NCBI GenBank assembly: GCA_913775315.1
Contig: CAJYIX010000010.1
Coordinates: 144,036 to 208,035 of the forward strand
Direction: 5' to 3'
Origin: an uncultured Sphingomonas sp.
Lineage (GTDB): Bacteria; Pseudomonadota; Alphaproteobacteria; Sphingomonadales; Sphingomonadaceae
Length of the DNA: 64,000 nucleotides
The translations under genes and the position numbers were made by a program. Under the pieces are notes generated by a model that saw only the letters and a list, made by a program, of their open reading frames with translations, searched no databases and had not been told where the DNA came from. Shown here piece after piece: positions 8,145 to 16,840 of this stretch. Position 1 is the stretch's first letter. The number at the start of each line of letters is the position of its first letter.

Positions 8145-9311
8145 ATGCAGGAAGTCGATCGGCGTGCATTGCTCGCGGGCCTGGGCATCGGCGGCGCGGT
8201 GATGGCGATGAGCGCGGCTCATGCCCAATCGGTGACGGCGGGGAATGCGGCGCCGGATCGCGGGCCGCCGCGCGCGCCCGATCCCTCCGCCCGTCACCGC
8301 ATCCGCTTCGCGGTCGTCGGCCTCGACCACCCGCATATCTTCGCGATGACCGACGCGCTGATCCGCGGCGGCGGGACACTGGCGATGGTCCATGCGCCCG
8401 ACCCGAAACAGCGCGCGGCATTCCTCGGCCGCTACGGCGACGTGCGCCTGGCGCGCAGCGAGGCGGAGGTGCTGGAAGCGAACGACATCCAGCTCGTCGC
8501 CAGCGCCGCGATCCCGGACCTGCGCGCGCCGCTCGGCATCCGGGTGATGCGCGCTGGCAAGGACTTCCTGTCGGACAAGCCGGGCATCACCAGCCTGAAA
8601 CAGCTTGCCGACGTACGCCGCGCCATCGTGGAAACGAAGCGCAAGTTCGCGATCCTCTATTCCGAACGATACGAAGTGCGCGCCGCCGTCCGCGCCGGCG
8701 AACTGGTCAAGGCGGGCGCGATCGGCAAGGTGGTGCAGACCGTCAACCTGGCGCCCCACCGGATGAACCCGGCGAGCCGCCCCGACTGGTTCTGGGACAC
8801 CGCGCGCTATGGCGGCATCCTGACCGATATCGGCAGCCATCAGGCCGACCAGTTCCTGTTCTATACCGGCTCCACCCGCGCCGACGTGGTGGCGTCGCAG
8901 GCGGGCAATGTCGGCACGCCGCAGCATCCGCGCTTCCAGGATTTCGGGGACATGACGCTGACCGGCAATGGCGGCACCGGCTATGTCCGCGTCGACTGGT
9001 TCACGCCCGACGGGCTGTCGACCTGGGGCGACGGGCGGCTGTTCATCTTGGGCACGCAAGGGTTCATCGAGCTCAGGAAATATGTCGACGTCGCCGGACG
9101 GCCGGGCGGCGACCATCTGTTCATCACCGATGCCAAGGGCTCCCGCTACGAGGATTGCAGCAAGGTGGCGTTGCCGTTCGGCCCGCAATTCGTGAGCGAC
9201 GTGGTCGAGCGCACCGAAGTCGCGCAGGACCAGCGCCAGGCGTTGCTCGCCGCCGAACTGGTGCTGAAGGCCCAGGCTCGGGCGAAACCGCCGGTCCTTC
9301 CCGGCGGCTGA
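8145..9311 (+). CDS. Gfo/Idh/MocA-family oxidoreductase with Tat-like signal
   Basis: This 388-residue protein is the third such oxidoreductase in the island. It begins MQEVDRRALLAGLGIGGAV, a Tat-like signal ending near AHAQS, preceded by GGAGGGG. The Rossmann fold (FAVVGLDHPH) is present, but the usual EKP motif reads SDKPGIT, and the C-terminal domain is short. The catalytic lysine is therefore retained in DKP. It is transcribed divergently from uxuA and ends 3 bp from the convergent trmB gene. An exported sugar oxidoreductase linked to uronate or 3-keto-sugar metabolism is likely; the substrate is not known. Confidence 0.83.
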   Translation: MQEVDRRALLAGLGIGGAVMAMSAAHAQSVTAGNAAPDRGPPRAPDPSARHRIRFAVVGLDHPHIFAMTDALIRGGGTLAMVHAPDPKQRAAFLGRYGDVRLARSEAEVLEANDIQLVASAAIPDLRAPLGIRVMRAGKDFLSDKPGITSLKQLADVRRAIVETKRKFAILYSERYEVRAAVRAGELVKAGAIGKVVQTVNLAPHRMNPASRPDWFWDTARYGGILTDIGSHQADQFLFYTGSTRADVVASQAGNVGTPQHPRFQDFGDMTLTGNGGTGYVRVDWFTPDGLSTWGDGRLFILGTQGFIELRKYVDVAGRPGGDHLFITDAKGSRYEDCSKVALPFGPQFVSDVVERTEVAQDQRQALLAAELVLKAQARAKPPVLPGG

Positions 9312-9313
9312 GG

Positions 9314-9994
9314 TCAGACGCGCACGTAGCGGAAATACCAGACCTCGTGCCCCTTGCGCCGGGCTTTCCGCTCGTAGCGCGTCTCGGGCCAGTCGGCGGG
9401 GCGGGTGAGGAAGTCGGCGGCGGTTTTCGCCTGCCATTCGAAGTCGCGTCGCTGGGTCATCACCATCATCGACCAGCGGCAATAGGTCGGGTCGTCGGTG
9501 CCCAGCCGGAACTCGGCGCCGGGCTTCAGCTTGGCGGCGATCAGGTCGAGCGGGCCGTGATTGACCATCCGCCGCTTGGCATGGCGCGCCTTGGGCCAGG
9601 GATCGGGGTGGAGGAGATAGGCGCGGTCGAGGCTGGCGTCGGGCAGCCGCTCCAGCACCTGCAGCGCGTCGCCCATGTGCAGGCGGACGTTGCCGAGGTC
9701 GCCGTCGCGGATATGGCCGAGCGCGCTGACGACACCGTTGAGGAACGGCTCGCAACCGATGAAGCCGGTGCCGGGCCGGACCGCGGCCTGTCCTGCCAGA
9801 TGCTCGCCCCCGCCAAAGCCGATTTCGAGTTCGAGCGGTCGGTCGTCGCCGAACAGCGTCTGCGCATCGAGCGGCCCTTCCTCGGGCACCGAGATCCGCG
9901 GCAGCAGGTCCTCGACGAGCGCGGCCTGGCCGGCGCGCAGCTTGTGCCCCTGGCGGCGGCCGTAGAGGCGGCGGATGGTCGCGGGATCGTTCAT
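9314..9994 (-). CDS. trmB: tRNA (guanine-N7-)-methyltransferase
   Basis: TrmB uses SAM to form m7G46 in the variable loop of tRNAs. The 226-residue product has the SAM-binding segment LELEIGFGGGEHL (about residue 52), the conserved FIGCEPF and the catalytic segment LLHPDPWPKARHAKRR, with TDD near the C-terminus. Length and domain layout are normal. It is convergent with the upstream oxidoreductase gene (2-bp gap). In many sphingomonads trmB sits near metK; here the upstream DNA is an almost gene-free stretch instead. Confidence 0.95.
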   Translation of the reverse strand: MNDPATIRRLYGRRQGHKLRAGQAALVEDLLPRISVPEEGPLDAQTLFGDDRPLELEIGFGGGEHLAGQAAVRPGTGFIGCEPFLNGVVSALGHIRDGDLGNVRLHMGDALQVLERLPDASLDRAYLLHPDPWPKARHAKRRMVNHGPLDLIAAKLKPGAEFRLGTDDPTYCRWSMMVMTQRRDFEWQAKTAADFLTRPADWPETRYERKARRKGHEVWYFRYVRV

Positions 9995-10107
9995 GGCGCG
10001 CGGGCCTAGGCGCTCGGGGGCGGGGCTGTCGAGGGGGTTGATCGGACGGCGCGGTTCGCTATTGGCATCGCCGCCGGCCAGCGATCGAGTCGCCGCGGTT
10101 GTCCCCG

Positions 10108-10125
10108 CTATCCACGTTATCCACA
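10108..10125 (+). promoter_or_regulatory. DnaA-box-like tandem pair
   Basis: A perfect TTATCCACA (10117-10125) directly follows the near-match CTATCCACG (10108-10116). Two abutting boxes are noticeable, but no further boxes or AT-rich unwinding region are seen nearby, so this is a possible DnaA binding site and not evidence for an origin. Confidence 0.35.
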
Positions 10126-10640
10126 GGGTCGAGGCTGCATTTGGCGCTTCGGGCGACTCGGATCGCGTGACACACTTTGCCTGTAGCCGGGACGGAGCGG
10201 TTCGAGAAATCGAAGCAAATCGAAGCGGTTATACCGGATCGGACGATGCGCAGGTGCCTTCACTGGAAACCGCGCGGCGGCCTGAACCGGGGATCGAGCG
10301 AAGGCGGTGACAAGACGGCGTGCGGCCCCGGCCGGACGGCGAATGGAACCACCGGAGGACGATCGAACGATCCGGACGATGCCGGGCCTTCGGGCACAGC
10401 GGAAATCGGGTCGGCCGACGGAAACGGCGATGCGGAAACGCTTCCCCTGGAAGCGCGAAGCGAAGGCGGGACCCGAGGCGAAACGCGCCGGCACGCGCAA
10501 GCGCACCGACGTGAGGCCATCGAGGCCGGAAACGCGACACCGCCCCTTGCCGAAAGGCGACCGGCAGGCACGCGGGACCGGCCCCGATGACCGGACCCCG
10601 GCGAACACGGCGCGACAGCGCACGGCGCACCGGGTGAGGA

Positions 10641-10669
10641 GGGGCTGGCGGCGACGCCGGCCCCTTTTT
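10641..10669 (+). terminator. Rho-independent terminator
   Basis: GGGGCTGGCG and CGCCGGCCCC form a 10-bp stem (one G-U) with a GCGA loop followed by TTTTT. It reads on the plus strand and is not preceded by a recognisable gene, so it marks the end of an unidentified transcript. Confidence 0.8.
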
Positions 10670-10766
10670 CGCGTGCGGCATCTTTCTGGCGGGCTTTGGT
10701 CCAGCGCCCCTTCCATCGCGCGCCGCCGCCCCGACATAGCCCCCGAACCAGTGTCGGAGGCGTTTC

Positions 10767-11555
10767 ATGAAGACCAGCGGCAACACCATCCTCATCACCG
10801 GCGGCGGCTCGGGCATCGGCGCCGCGCTCGCGCAGCGCTTCGCCAGGCGCGGCGACACGGTGATCGTCGCGGGCCGGCGTCAGGCCGCGCTCGACGAGGC
10901 GATTGCGGGGCACGACAACATGCACGCGCTGACGCTCGACATCGACGATGCCGCGGCGATCAAGACGTTCGCGGCCGAGGTGATCCAGCGGTTCCCCGCG
11001 CTCAACGTCGTCATTCACAATGCCGGGATCATGCGGTTCGAGGGGCTGGAGGGCGCGCGCGACCTGTCGGATGCGGAGGCGACGATCACCACCAACCTGC
11101 TCGGCCCGATCCGGCTGACCGACGCGCTGGTCGATCATCTGAAGGGACAGGCGGACGCGGCGATCGTCACCGTCACCTCGGGCCTGGCCTTCGTCCCGCT
11201 GGTCGCTGCGCCCACCTATTCGGCGACGAAGGCGGCGGTGCACAGCTATACCGTGGCGCTGCGCGAGGCGCTGGCGGGACAGGTTGAGGTGATCGAGATC
11301 GCACCGCCGGGTGTCCGCACCGACCTGACCCCCGGACAGGCGGATCGTACCGGCTATCTCGGCCTCGACGATTTCGCCGACGAGGTGATGGCACTGATTT
11401 CGCAAGCGCCGACCCCGCCCGAAATCCTGGTCGAGCGCGTCCGCGATTTCCGCAATGCCGAGGCCGACGGTGCCTTTGCCGAGCGGTTCAAGGGCATGAA
11501 CGACTTCGCCCGCGCCGAGCGGGAGAAGGCGGACAAGGCGAACGCGGACGCCTGA
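10767..11555 (+). CDS. SDR-family NAD(P)-dependent oxidoreductase (DltE-like)
   Basis: This 262-residue cytoplasmic short-chain dehydrogenase has the nucleotide motif TGGGSGIG at residues 10-17, the NAG motif (VVIHNAGIM) and the active-site Ser-Tyr-Lys set (TSGLAF, then PTYSATKAAV). The C-terminal part resembles DltE-type SDRs (PPGVRTDLTPGQ and a C-terminal RVRDFRNAE region). CGGAGG sits 6 nt before ATG. DltE-like enzymes are of uncertain substrate; the name does not imply teichoic acid metabolism here. It follows the terminator at 10669 and probably has its own promoter. Confidence 0.88.
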   Translation: MKTSGNTILITGGGSGIGAALAQRFARRGDTVIVAGRRQAALDEAIAGHDNMHALTLDIDDAAAIKTFAAEVIQRFPALNVVIHNAGIMRFEGLEGARDLSDAEATITTNLLGPIRLTDALVDHLKGQADAAIVTVTSGLAFVPLVAAPTYSATKAAVHSYTVALREALAGQVEVIEIAPPGVRTDLTPGQADRTGYLGLDDFADEVMALISQAPTPPEILVERVRDFRNAEADGAFAERFKGMNDFARAEREKADKANADA

Positions 11556-11622
11556 CCAATTCTTTCGGTGCGGCAAGGCTTAAGTGCTTTGCCGCACCCG
11601 ATGACAGGACTATCGCGCGGCG

Positions 11623-12525
11623 ATGACGACCCAGGCCCCCGACACCGCCGCCCGTTCGACCCGCATCGGCCTGATGCAGGGGGCGGGGGCGTATCTGCTC
11701 TGGGGGCTGCTCCCGCTCTATTTCATGCCGCTGCGCGGGGTCGATGCGGGCGAGGTGGTGGCCAACCGCGTGGTCTGGTCGCTGGCGCTTCTCTTCGCGA
11801 TCGTTGCGGTGACGCGGCGGGGCGCACGGCTGTGGCTGGCGCTGACCACGCCCGCGACGCTGCGGCTGCTGGCGGCGAGCGCGGCGATGATCTCGATCAA
11901 CTGGCTCGTCTATATCTGGGCGGTCCAGCATCATCATGTGCTGGAGGCGAGCCTCGGCTATTTTCTCAATCCGCTCGTCAACGTCGTTCTCGGCGTCGTC
12001 GTGCTGCATGAGAAGCTGACCCGTCCGCAGCTGGCGGCGGTGGTGCTTGCCGGCGCGGGCGTGCTGGTGCTCGCGTCACAGGCGGCGGCGGGGCTGTGGA
12101 TCAGCCTCGTCCTCGCGCTCTCCTTCGGGCTCTATGGCCTCATCCGCAAAGTCGCGCCGGTCGAATCGGTCGAGGGGCTGACGACCGAGACGCTGATCCT
12201 CACGCCGGTCGCGCTCGGCTATATGGCCTGGCTGGCGAGCCATGGCGGGCTCGCGTTGGCGGGCGGCGATACGCTGGTCACCGTGCTGCTGCTGATCGCC
12301 GGCATCGTCACCGCGATCCCGCTGCTCCTGTTCGCGGCGGGGGCGCGGCGGCTTCCCTATTCGGTGATCGGGCTGCTTCAGTACCTTGCGCCGACGATCC
12401 AGTTCGGGCTGGCGATCACGCTGTTCGGCGAGGTGGTGACGACCGCGCACCTGATCTGCTTCGCGCTGATCTGGTCGGGGCTTGGCGTGTTCGTCGTCGG
12501 GAGCCTGCGCGCGCGCAAGGTTTGA
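11623..12525 (+). CDS. rarD: RarD-type EamA transporter
   Basis: The 300-residue product is a 10-TM drug/metabolite transporter superfamily protein of the RarD subfamily, seen in AYLLWGLLPLYF near the start, ANRVVWSL, and ASLGYFLNPLVNVVLG in the middle. RarD proteins sit in the inner membrane; E. coli RarD was named for chloramphenicol resistance but the physiological substrate is uncertain. It is followed within 35 bp by argS, with which it may be co-transcribed. Confidence 0.9.
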   Translation: MTTQAPDTAARSTRIGLMQGAGAYLLWGLLPLYFMPLRGVDAGEVVANRVVWSLALLFAIVAVTRRGARLWLALTTPATLRLLAASAAMISINWLVYIWAVQHHHVLEASLGYFLNPLVNVVLGVVVLHEKLTRPQLAAVVLAGAGVLVLASQAAAGLWISLVLALSFGLYGLIRKVAPVESVEGLTTETLILTPVALGYMAWLASHGGLALAGGDTLVTVLLLIAGIVTAIPLLLFAAGARRLPYSVIGLLQYLAPTIQFGLAITLFGEVVTTAHLICFALIWSGLGVFVVGSLRARKV

Positions 12526-12557
12526 GTCCGCGCCCGCGCTCGGCTAGGGGCGCGGCC

Positions 12558-14291
12558 ATGACGCTCTACGCCCAGTTCGCCGCCCATCTCGACTCGATCC
12601 TCGACGCGCTCGTCGCCGAGGGTACGCTGCCCGACGGCCTCAACCGCCGCGCCGTCACGGTCGAGCCGCCGCGCGACGCGAGCCACGGCGACCTTGCCAC
12701 CAACGCCGCGATGGTGCTCGCCAAGCCCGCGGGCACTGCCCCTCGCGCGCTGGCCGAGGCGATCGCCGCCAAGCTCGGCGCGCTGGACGAGGTCGCGTCG
12801 GTCGCGGTGGCGGGGCCGGGGTTCATCAACCTGACGCTGAACGAGGATCGCTGGCGCGACGAACTGGCCGCGATCCATGCGGCGGGCGACGATTACGGCC
12901 GCTCGGACGCAGGCGCGGGCGTCACCGTCAATGTCGAGTACGTCTCGGCCAACCCGACCGGGCCGATGCACATGGGTCATTGCCGCGGCGCGGTGGTCGG
13001 CGACGCGCTGTCCAGCCTGCTCGAGCATGTCGGACACAAGGTGATCCGCGAATATTACGTGAACGATGCCGGCGGTCAGGTCGACGTGCTCGCCCGCTCG
13101 GCGCACCTGCGCTATCGCGAGGCGCTGGGCGAGGATGCGGGCGAGGTGCCCGAGGGCCTCTATCCGGGCGATTATCTGATCCCGGTGGGGCAGATGCTGG
13201 CCGCCGACTATGGCGACCGCTACGCCGCCGCGCCCGAGGCCGAGTGGCTGCCCTTGTTCCGCACGCGTGCGGTCGCGGCGATGCTGGAGCTCATCAAGGC
13301 CGACTTGGCGCTGCTCGGCATCCACCACGATCTCTTCTCGTCCGAAGCCGAGCTTCAGGCCGCGGGCAAGCCCGAAGAGGCCGAGGCGTGGCTGCGCGCG
13401 CGCGACCTCATCTATGACGGCGTGCTCGAGGCGCCGAAGGGCGAACTGCCCGACGACTGGGAGCCGGTCGAGCTGCCGCTGTTCCGCTCGACGAAGTTCG
13501 GCGACGATCAGGATCGGCCGATCAAGAAGTCGAACGGCCAGTGGACCTATTTCGGCGCCGACCTCGCCTATCACTTCCAGAAGGCGCAGTCGGCCGACCA
13601 GCTGATAGACATCTGGGGCGCGGACCATGCCGGAACGGTCAAGCGGATCGTCGCGGCGGTCGAGGCGCTGACCGAGGGGAAGACGCGCTTCGATGTGAAG
13701 CTGATCCAGATGGTCCGGCTGCTCCGCGCCGGCGAGCCGGTGAAGATGTCGAAGCGGTCGGGCAATTTCGTCACCCTCGCCGACGTGGTGCGCGAAGTGG
13801 GCAAGGACGTCGTCCGCTTCACCATGCTGACGCGCAAGGCCGATGCGCAGATGGACTTCGACTTCGCCAAGGTGGTCGAGGCCTCGAAGGACAATCCCGT
13901 CTTCTACGTCCAGTACGCGCATGCCCGCGTCCATTCGCTGCGTCGCCGCGCGGCGGAGGCGGGGATCGCACCCGCGACCGCGACGCCCGACCTGTCCCGG
14001 CTTGACACGGCGGAGTTGTCGCTGGTCAAGCGGCTCGCCCAGTTCCCGCGCGTGGTCGACGGCGCGGCACAGGCGCGCGAGCCGCACCGGATCGCCTTTT
14101 ATCTCTATGACTTGGCCGCCGATTTCCATGGTGCCTGGAACGCGGGCAACGACGATCCCTCGCGCCGGACGGTAATCGCCGGTGACGCGTCCTTAACGCA
14201 GGCTCGGCTTTATCTCGCCGACGCGATCGGGCAGATCATCCGGTCGGGCCTCCGCATCGTGGGCGTGGAGGCGGTCGAGGAGATGAAGTGA
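12558..14291 (+). CDS. argS: Arginyl-tRNA synthetase
   Basis: ArgS charges tRNA-Arg with arginine. I start it at ATG 12558 (MTLYAQFAAHLDSIL) although the frame is open far upstream through rarD; this gives 577 residues, the normal length. The N-terminal Add-1 domain is followed by the HIGH-type signature in PTGPMHMGHCRG (about residue 138), the KMSK signature in VKMSKRSGNF (about residue 397), and a C-terminal DALR anticodon-binding domain. It overlaps the SPOR-domain gene by one base. Confidence 0.97.
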   Translation: MTLYAQFAAHLDSILDALVAEGTLPDGLNRRAVTVEPPRDASHGDLATNAAMVLAKPAGTAPRALAEAIAAKLGALDEVASVAVAGPGFINLTLNEDRWRDELAAIHAAGDDYGRSDAGAGVTVNVEYVSANPTGPMHMGHCRGAVVGDALSSLLEHVGHKVIREYYVNDAGGQVDVLARSAHLRYREALGEDAGEVPEGLYPGDYLIPVGQMLAADYGDRYAAAPEAEWLPLFRTRAVAAMLELIKADLALLGIHHDLFSSEAELQAAGKPEEAEAWLRARDLIYDGVLEAPKGELPDDWEPVELPLFRSTKFGDDQDRPIKKSNGQWTYFGADLAYHFQKAQSADQLIDIWGADHAGTVKRIVAAVEALTEGKTRFDVKLIQMVRLLRAGEPVKMSKRSGNFVTLADVVREVGKDVVRFTMLTRKADAQMDFDFAKVVEASKDNPVFYVQYAHARVHSLRRRAAEAGIAPATATPDLSRLDTAELSLVKRLAQFPRVVDGAAQAREPHRIAFYLYDLAADFHGAWNAGNDDPSRRTVIAGDASLTQARLYLADAIGQIIRSGLRIVGVEAVEEMK

Positions 14292-15049
14292 TGGCAGCCG
14301 CTGCCGACGACACCGCAATGGCCGAAGAGGATCGGCTGCCCTGGCTGGAGACGGTCGAGGAGCGGTATGAGGAAGGCGCGCCGATGGGGCGCGTCATCCT
14401 GCTGGTCGTCATTGGCCTCGCCATCATCGGCGCGGCGATCGCCGGGCTCTACTGGTGGCAGGATCGCGCGCCGTCGACCGGCGGCGGATCGGGCGAACTC
14501 ATCAACGCGGCCGAGGGCGACTACAAGGTCAAGCCCGACGAAGTGGGCGGGATGCAGGTGCCGGGCGAGGGCGACAGCGTGTTCAAGACCAGCGACGGCG
14601 GCACGAGCGCCAACGCCGCGGTCGACCTGAACGCGGTGCCCGAAGCGCCGCTGGCGACCGGCGCGCGCCCCGCACCCAAGCCGTCGGCGACCCCCACCAA
14701 GGGCGCTGCGCGCGTGACCGAGGCGGTGCCCCCGCCGGGCCGCAGCGATCCGGCCGCGGGCAAGGCGGCGGGCGTGCGCCTGCCCCCCGTCGCGGCGGGT
14801 GGTGCGGGCGGCGGCGCAGTGGTGCAGCTCGGCTCCTTCCCCAACACCGCGGCGGCCAATGCGGCGTGGAAGCAGTTGTCGGGCCGCTTCGGCTATCTCG
14901 CCGGGCTCGGCCAGTCGATCGAGGCGGCGGAGGTCAACGGTCGCACCGTCCAGCGCCTGCGCGTCAACACCGGCAGCAATGCCCAGGCCCGCGAAGTCTG
15001 CGGGAAGCTCAAGGTCGCGGGCGAGGCGTGCTTCGTGGTGGCGAACTGA
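14291..15049 (+). CDS. SPOR-domain membrane protein
   Basis: The 252-residue product has a cytoplasmic acidic N-terminus, one TM helix (residues about 35-56, VILLVVIGLAIIGAAIAGLYWW), a long Pro/Ala-rich linker and a C-terminal SPOR domain (VVQLGSFPNTAAANAAW to the end). SPOR domains bind denuded septal peptidoglycan, so a role in cell division or envelope remodelling is likely. GAGGAG lies 8 nt before ATG 14291; GTG 14288 is an in-frame alternative. It is coupled to argS and lies upstream of nagZ, the usual alphaproteobacterial neighbourhood. Confidence 0.88.
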   Translation: MAAAADDTAMAEEDRLPWLETVEERYEEGAPMGRVILLVVIGLAIIGAAIAGLYWWQDRAPSTGGGSGELINAAEGDYKVKPDEVGGMQVPGEGDSVFKTSDGGTSANAAVDLNAVPEAPLATGARPAPKPSATPTKGAARVTEAVPPPGRSDPAAGKAAGVRLPPVAAGGAGGGAVVQLGSFPNTAAANAAWKQLSGRFGYLAGLGQSIEAAEVNGRTVQRLRVNTGSNAQAREVCGKLKVAGEACFVVAN

Positions 15050-15070
15050 CGTGATCTGGGCGGCACGGCC

Positions 15071-15157
15071 GTACCCCGGCGAAGGCCGGGGTACAGGCAC
15101 GGCCGGCACGTGAACGCCGGCGACGTTCCCCAACTGGACCCCGGCCTTCGCCGGGGT
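15071..15157. repeat. Two inverted copies of a GC-rich intergenic palindrome
   Basis: GTACCCCGGC-GAAG-GCCGGGGTAC at 15071-15094 and ACCCCGGC-CTTC-GCCGGGGT at 15138-15157 are the same hairpin in opposite orientation (the loops GAAG and CTTC are reverse complements). They lie between the SPOR gene and nagZ and may stabilise or terminate transcripts. Confidence 0.75.
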
Positions 15158-15208
15158 GCGGGGTCGTCTAGGCTTGGCCTGCTCGCCGGCCCGCGCTAAC
15201 CCGGCCCC

Positions 15209-16216
15209 ATGCTTCCCGTCATCTATGGCCTGTCCGGCCCGGCGCTGACCGCCGACGAGCGCGCCTTTTTCCGCGAGGCCGAGCCGCTCGGCTACATCCT
15301 GTTCGCGCGCAACGTCGTCGATCGCGGCCAGCTTCGCGCGCTGACCGACGATCTGCGCGCGCTGTCGGGCCGCGACGACCTGCCCATCCTGATCGACCAG
15401 GAGGGCGGGCCGGTCGCGCGGATGAAGCCGCCCGAATGGCCCGCGACCCCCGCCGGCCCCGCCTTCGCAAAGCTCTGGGATATCGCGCCGTCCTCGGCGA
15501 TCGAGGCGGCGCGGGTGAATGCGCAGGCGATCGGGCTGATGCTCAGCGAAGTGGGGATCAGCGTCGACTGCCTGCCGCTGCTCGACGTGGCGGTGGAGGG
15601 CGCGACCCCCGCGGTCGCCAGCCGCACCTATGGCGGCGAGCCGATGCAGGTGGCCGCATTGGGCCGCGCGGTGCTCGACGGGCTGGCGGCGGGTGGCACG
15701 ATCGGCGTGGTCAAGCACATGCCCGGCCACGGCCGCGCGCGCGTCGACAGCCACCACGAACTGCCGCGCGTCACCGCGACGCCTGAGGAACTGGAGGTCG
15801 ATTTCGAACCCTTCCGCACGCTTGCCCACGCGCCCATGGGCATGACCTGTCACTGCGTGTTCGAGGGCTATGACGCCGAGCGGCCGGCGACGCTCTCCCC
15901 GACGATCATCGGCGACGTGATCCGCGGCCGCATCGGCTTCGACGGCCTGCTGATGACCGACGATATCGACATGAAGGCGCTGTCGGGCAGCGCCGGCGAC
16001 AAGGCCGCGGGGGCGATCGCCGCGGGGTGCGACGTGGTGCTCGACTGCTGGGCGCGGATGCCCGAAATGGTCGATATCGCCGGCCGCCTGGCACCCGCGG
16101 GAGGGGCGACGCTCGAGCGCCTCGACCGGGCCTTGGCGACGCGCCAGCCGCCGCAGGGGGATTTCGCCGAACTGGTGGCGAAGCGGGATGCGTTGCTGGC
16201 GCTGGCGGGCGATTGA
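15209..16216 (+). CDS. nagZ: Beta-N-acetylhexosaminidase, GH3
   Basis: NagZ removes GlcNAc from anhydromuropeptides in cytoplasmic peptidoglycan recycling. The 335-residue product has no signal, and shows DQEGGPVARM, the catalytic loop KHMPGHG with the His/Asp general acid region (residues about 170-180), and nucleophile Asp in LLMTDDIDM. Length matches the single-domain Gram-negative enzymes. In alphaproteobacteria it usually precedes scpA-scpB-tatABC; here an extra membrane gene sits between. Confidence 0.95.
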   Translation: MLPVIYGLSGPALTADERAFFREAEPLGYILFARNVVDRGQLRALTDDLRALSGRDDLPILIDQEGGPVARMKPPEWPATPAGPAFAKLWDIAPSSAIEAARVNAQAIGLMLSEVGISVDCLPLLDVAVEGATPAVASRTYGGEPMQVAALGRAVLDGLAAGGTIGVVKHMPGHGRARVDSHHELPRVTATPEELEVDFEPFRTLAHAPMGMTCHCVFEGYDAERPATLSPTIIGDVIRGRIGFDGLLMTDDIDMKALSGSAGDKAAGAIAAGCDVVLDCWARMPEMVDIAGRLAPAGGATLERLDRALATRQPPQGDFAELVAKRDALLALAGD

Positions 16217-16281
16217 GCCGCAGCCGCCCCGTTGAACTCCCCAATTCCCGCGGATAAGGGCGGCAAAAAAAGGGGGGGGTC

Positions 16282-16821
16282 ATGACAAATGCAACCATGC
16301 CGCTCGCGAGCCTGCGCGAGCAGTTCCGCGCCACGTCGACCGCATCGATGCCGCTGGCGGGGATGATCCTGTGGACGATCGCGGCAGTCGGGTCGGCCAT
16401 CGTGTCGCCGAAGACGTTAGGGTTCGCGGTTGCGTTCGGCAGCGGGCTGATCTTCCCGCTCGCGCTGCTGATCGACCGGCTGCGTGGGCGACAGCTCATG
16501 AAGAGCGGCGCGGGCAACCCGGTGCTCGCCAATTTCATGGGCGGCATCGTCATGGTCGGGCTGCTCTGGCCGCTGGTCATCATCGCCGGCCTGAACAATC
16601 CCGGCATCATCGTGCTGGGCGCCGCGATCCTCTTGGCGCTCGTTTGGATCCCGTTTGGCTGGTCGGCGGATGATCCAGTGGGAATGCAGCACGCGATCGG
16701 GCGCTGCGTCGCGGCCTACGCCGCCTATCTGTTCGTGCCGCGGCCGTGGCATCTGACGGCGATATGCATCGTCGTGGTCGCGGCGTATCTCTTCTCCTTC
16801 GCGCGGATGCGCCGCGACTGA
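16282..16821 (+). CDS. Multi-TM membrane protein of unknown function (DUF7010-like)
   Basis: The 179-residue product has about six hydrophobic segments (around residues 25-40, 47-63, 86-103, 107-123, 138-152, 158-174) and a basic tail. It looks like a small conserved membrane protein family (DUF7010); no catalytic motif is seen. Its start is preceded by a run of eight G (16272-16279), a very strong ribosome binding site. It interrupts the otherwise conserved nagZ-scpA order, so it may be a recent insertion. Confidence 0.65.
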   Translation: MTNATMPLASLREQFRATSTASMPLAGMILWTIAAVGSAIVSPKTLGFAVAFGSGLIFPLALLIDRLRGRQLMKSGAGNPVLANFMGGIVMVGLLWPLVIIAGLNNPGIIVLGAAILLALVWIPFGWSADDPVGMQHAIGRCVAAYAAYLFVPRPWHLTAICIVVVAAYLFSFARMRRD

Positions 16822-16840
16822 CGGGGATGTACGATCGCCC

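Larger units (their letters stand above)
9995..10766. other. 772-bp stretch without a convincing gene
   Basis: Several frames are open here (for example 10177-10590 on the plus strand), but their products are low-complexity Arg/Gly/Glu-rich and resemble nothing I know, and codon use is unlike the neighbours. The DNA is rich in CGGAAACG-like and GGA/CGA steps. It ends in a strong plus-strand terminator at 10641-10669, which implies that some rightward transcript is made, possibly an RNA or a decayed gene. A DnaA-box-like pair lies at 10108-10125. Confidence 0.5.

Noticed and set aside
10108-10125. Chromosomal origin of replication
   Set aside because: Only two DnaA-box-like sequences, no AT-rich unwinding element and no dnaA, hemE or parAB neighbours.
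10177-10590. 137-residue plus-strand frame and 206-residue minus-strand frame in the gap upstream of the SDR gene
   Set aside because: Low-complexity Arg/Gly/Glu content, no recognisable domain and poor codon periodicity; kept only as a non-coding region of interest.
12096-12557. N-terminal extension of argS through rarD
   Set aside because: The sequence before residue MTLYAQF is a frame-shifted shadow of rarD; ATG 12558 gives the family length.
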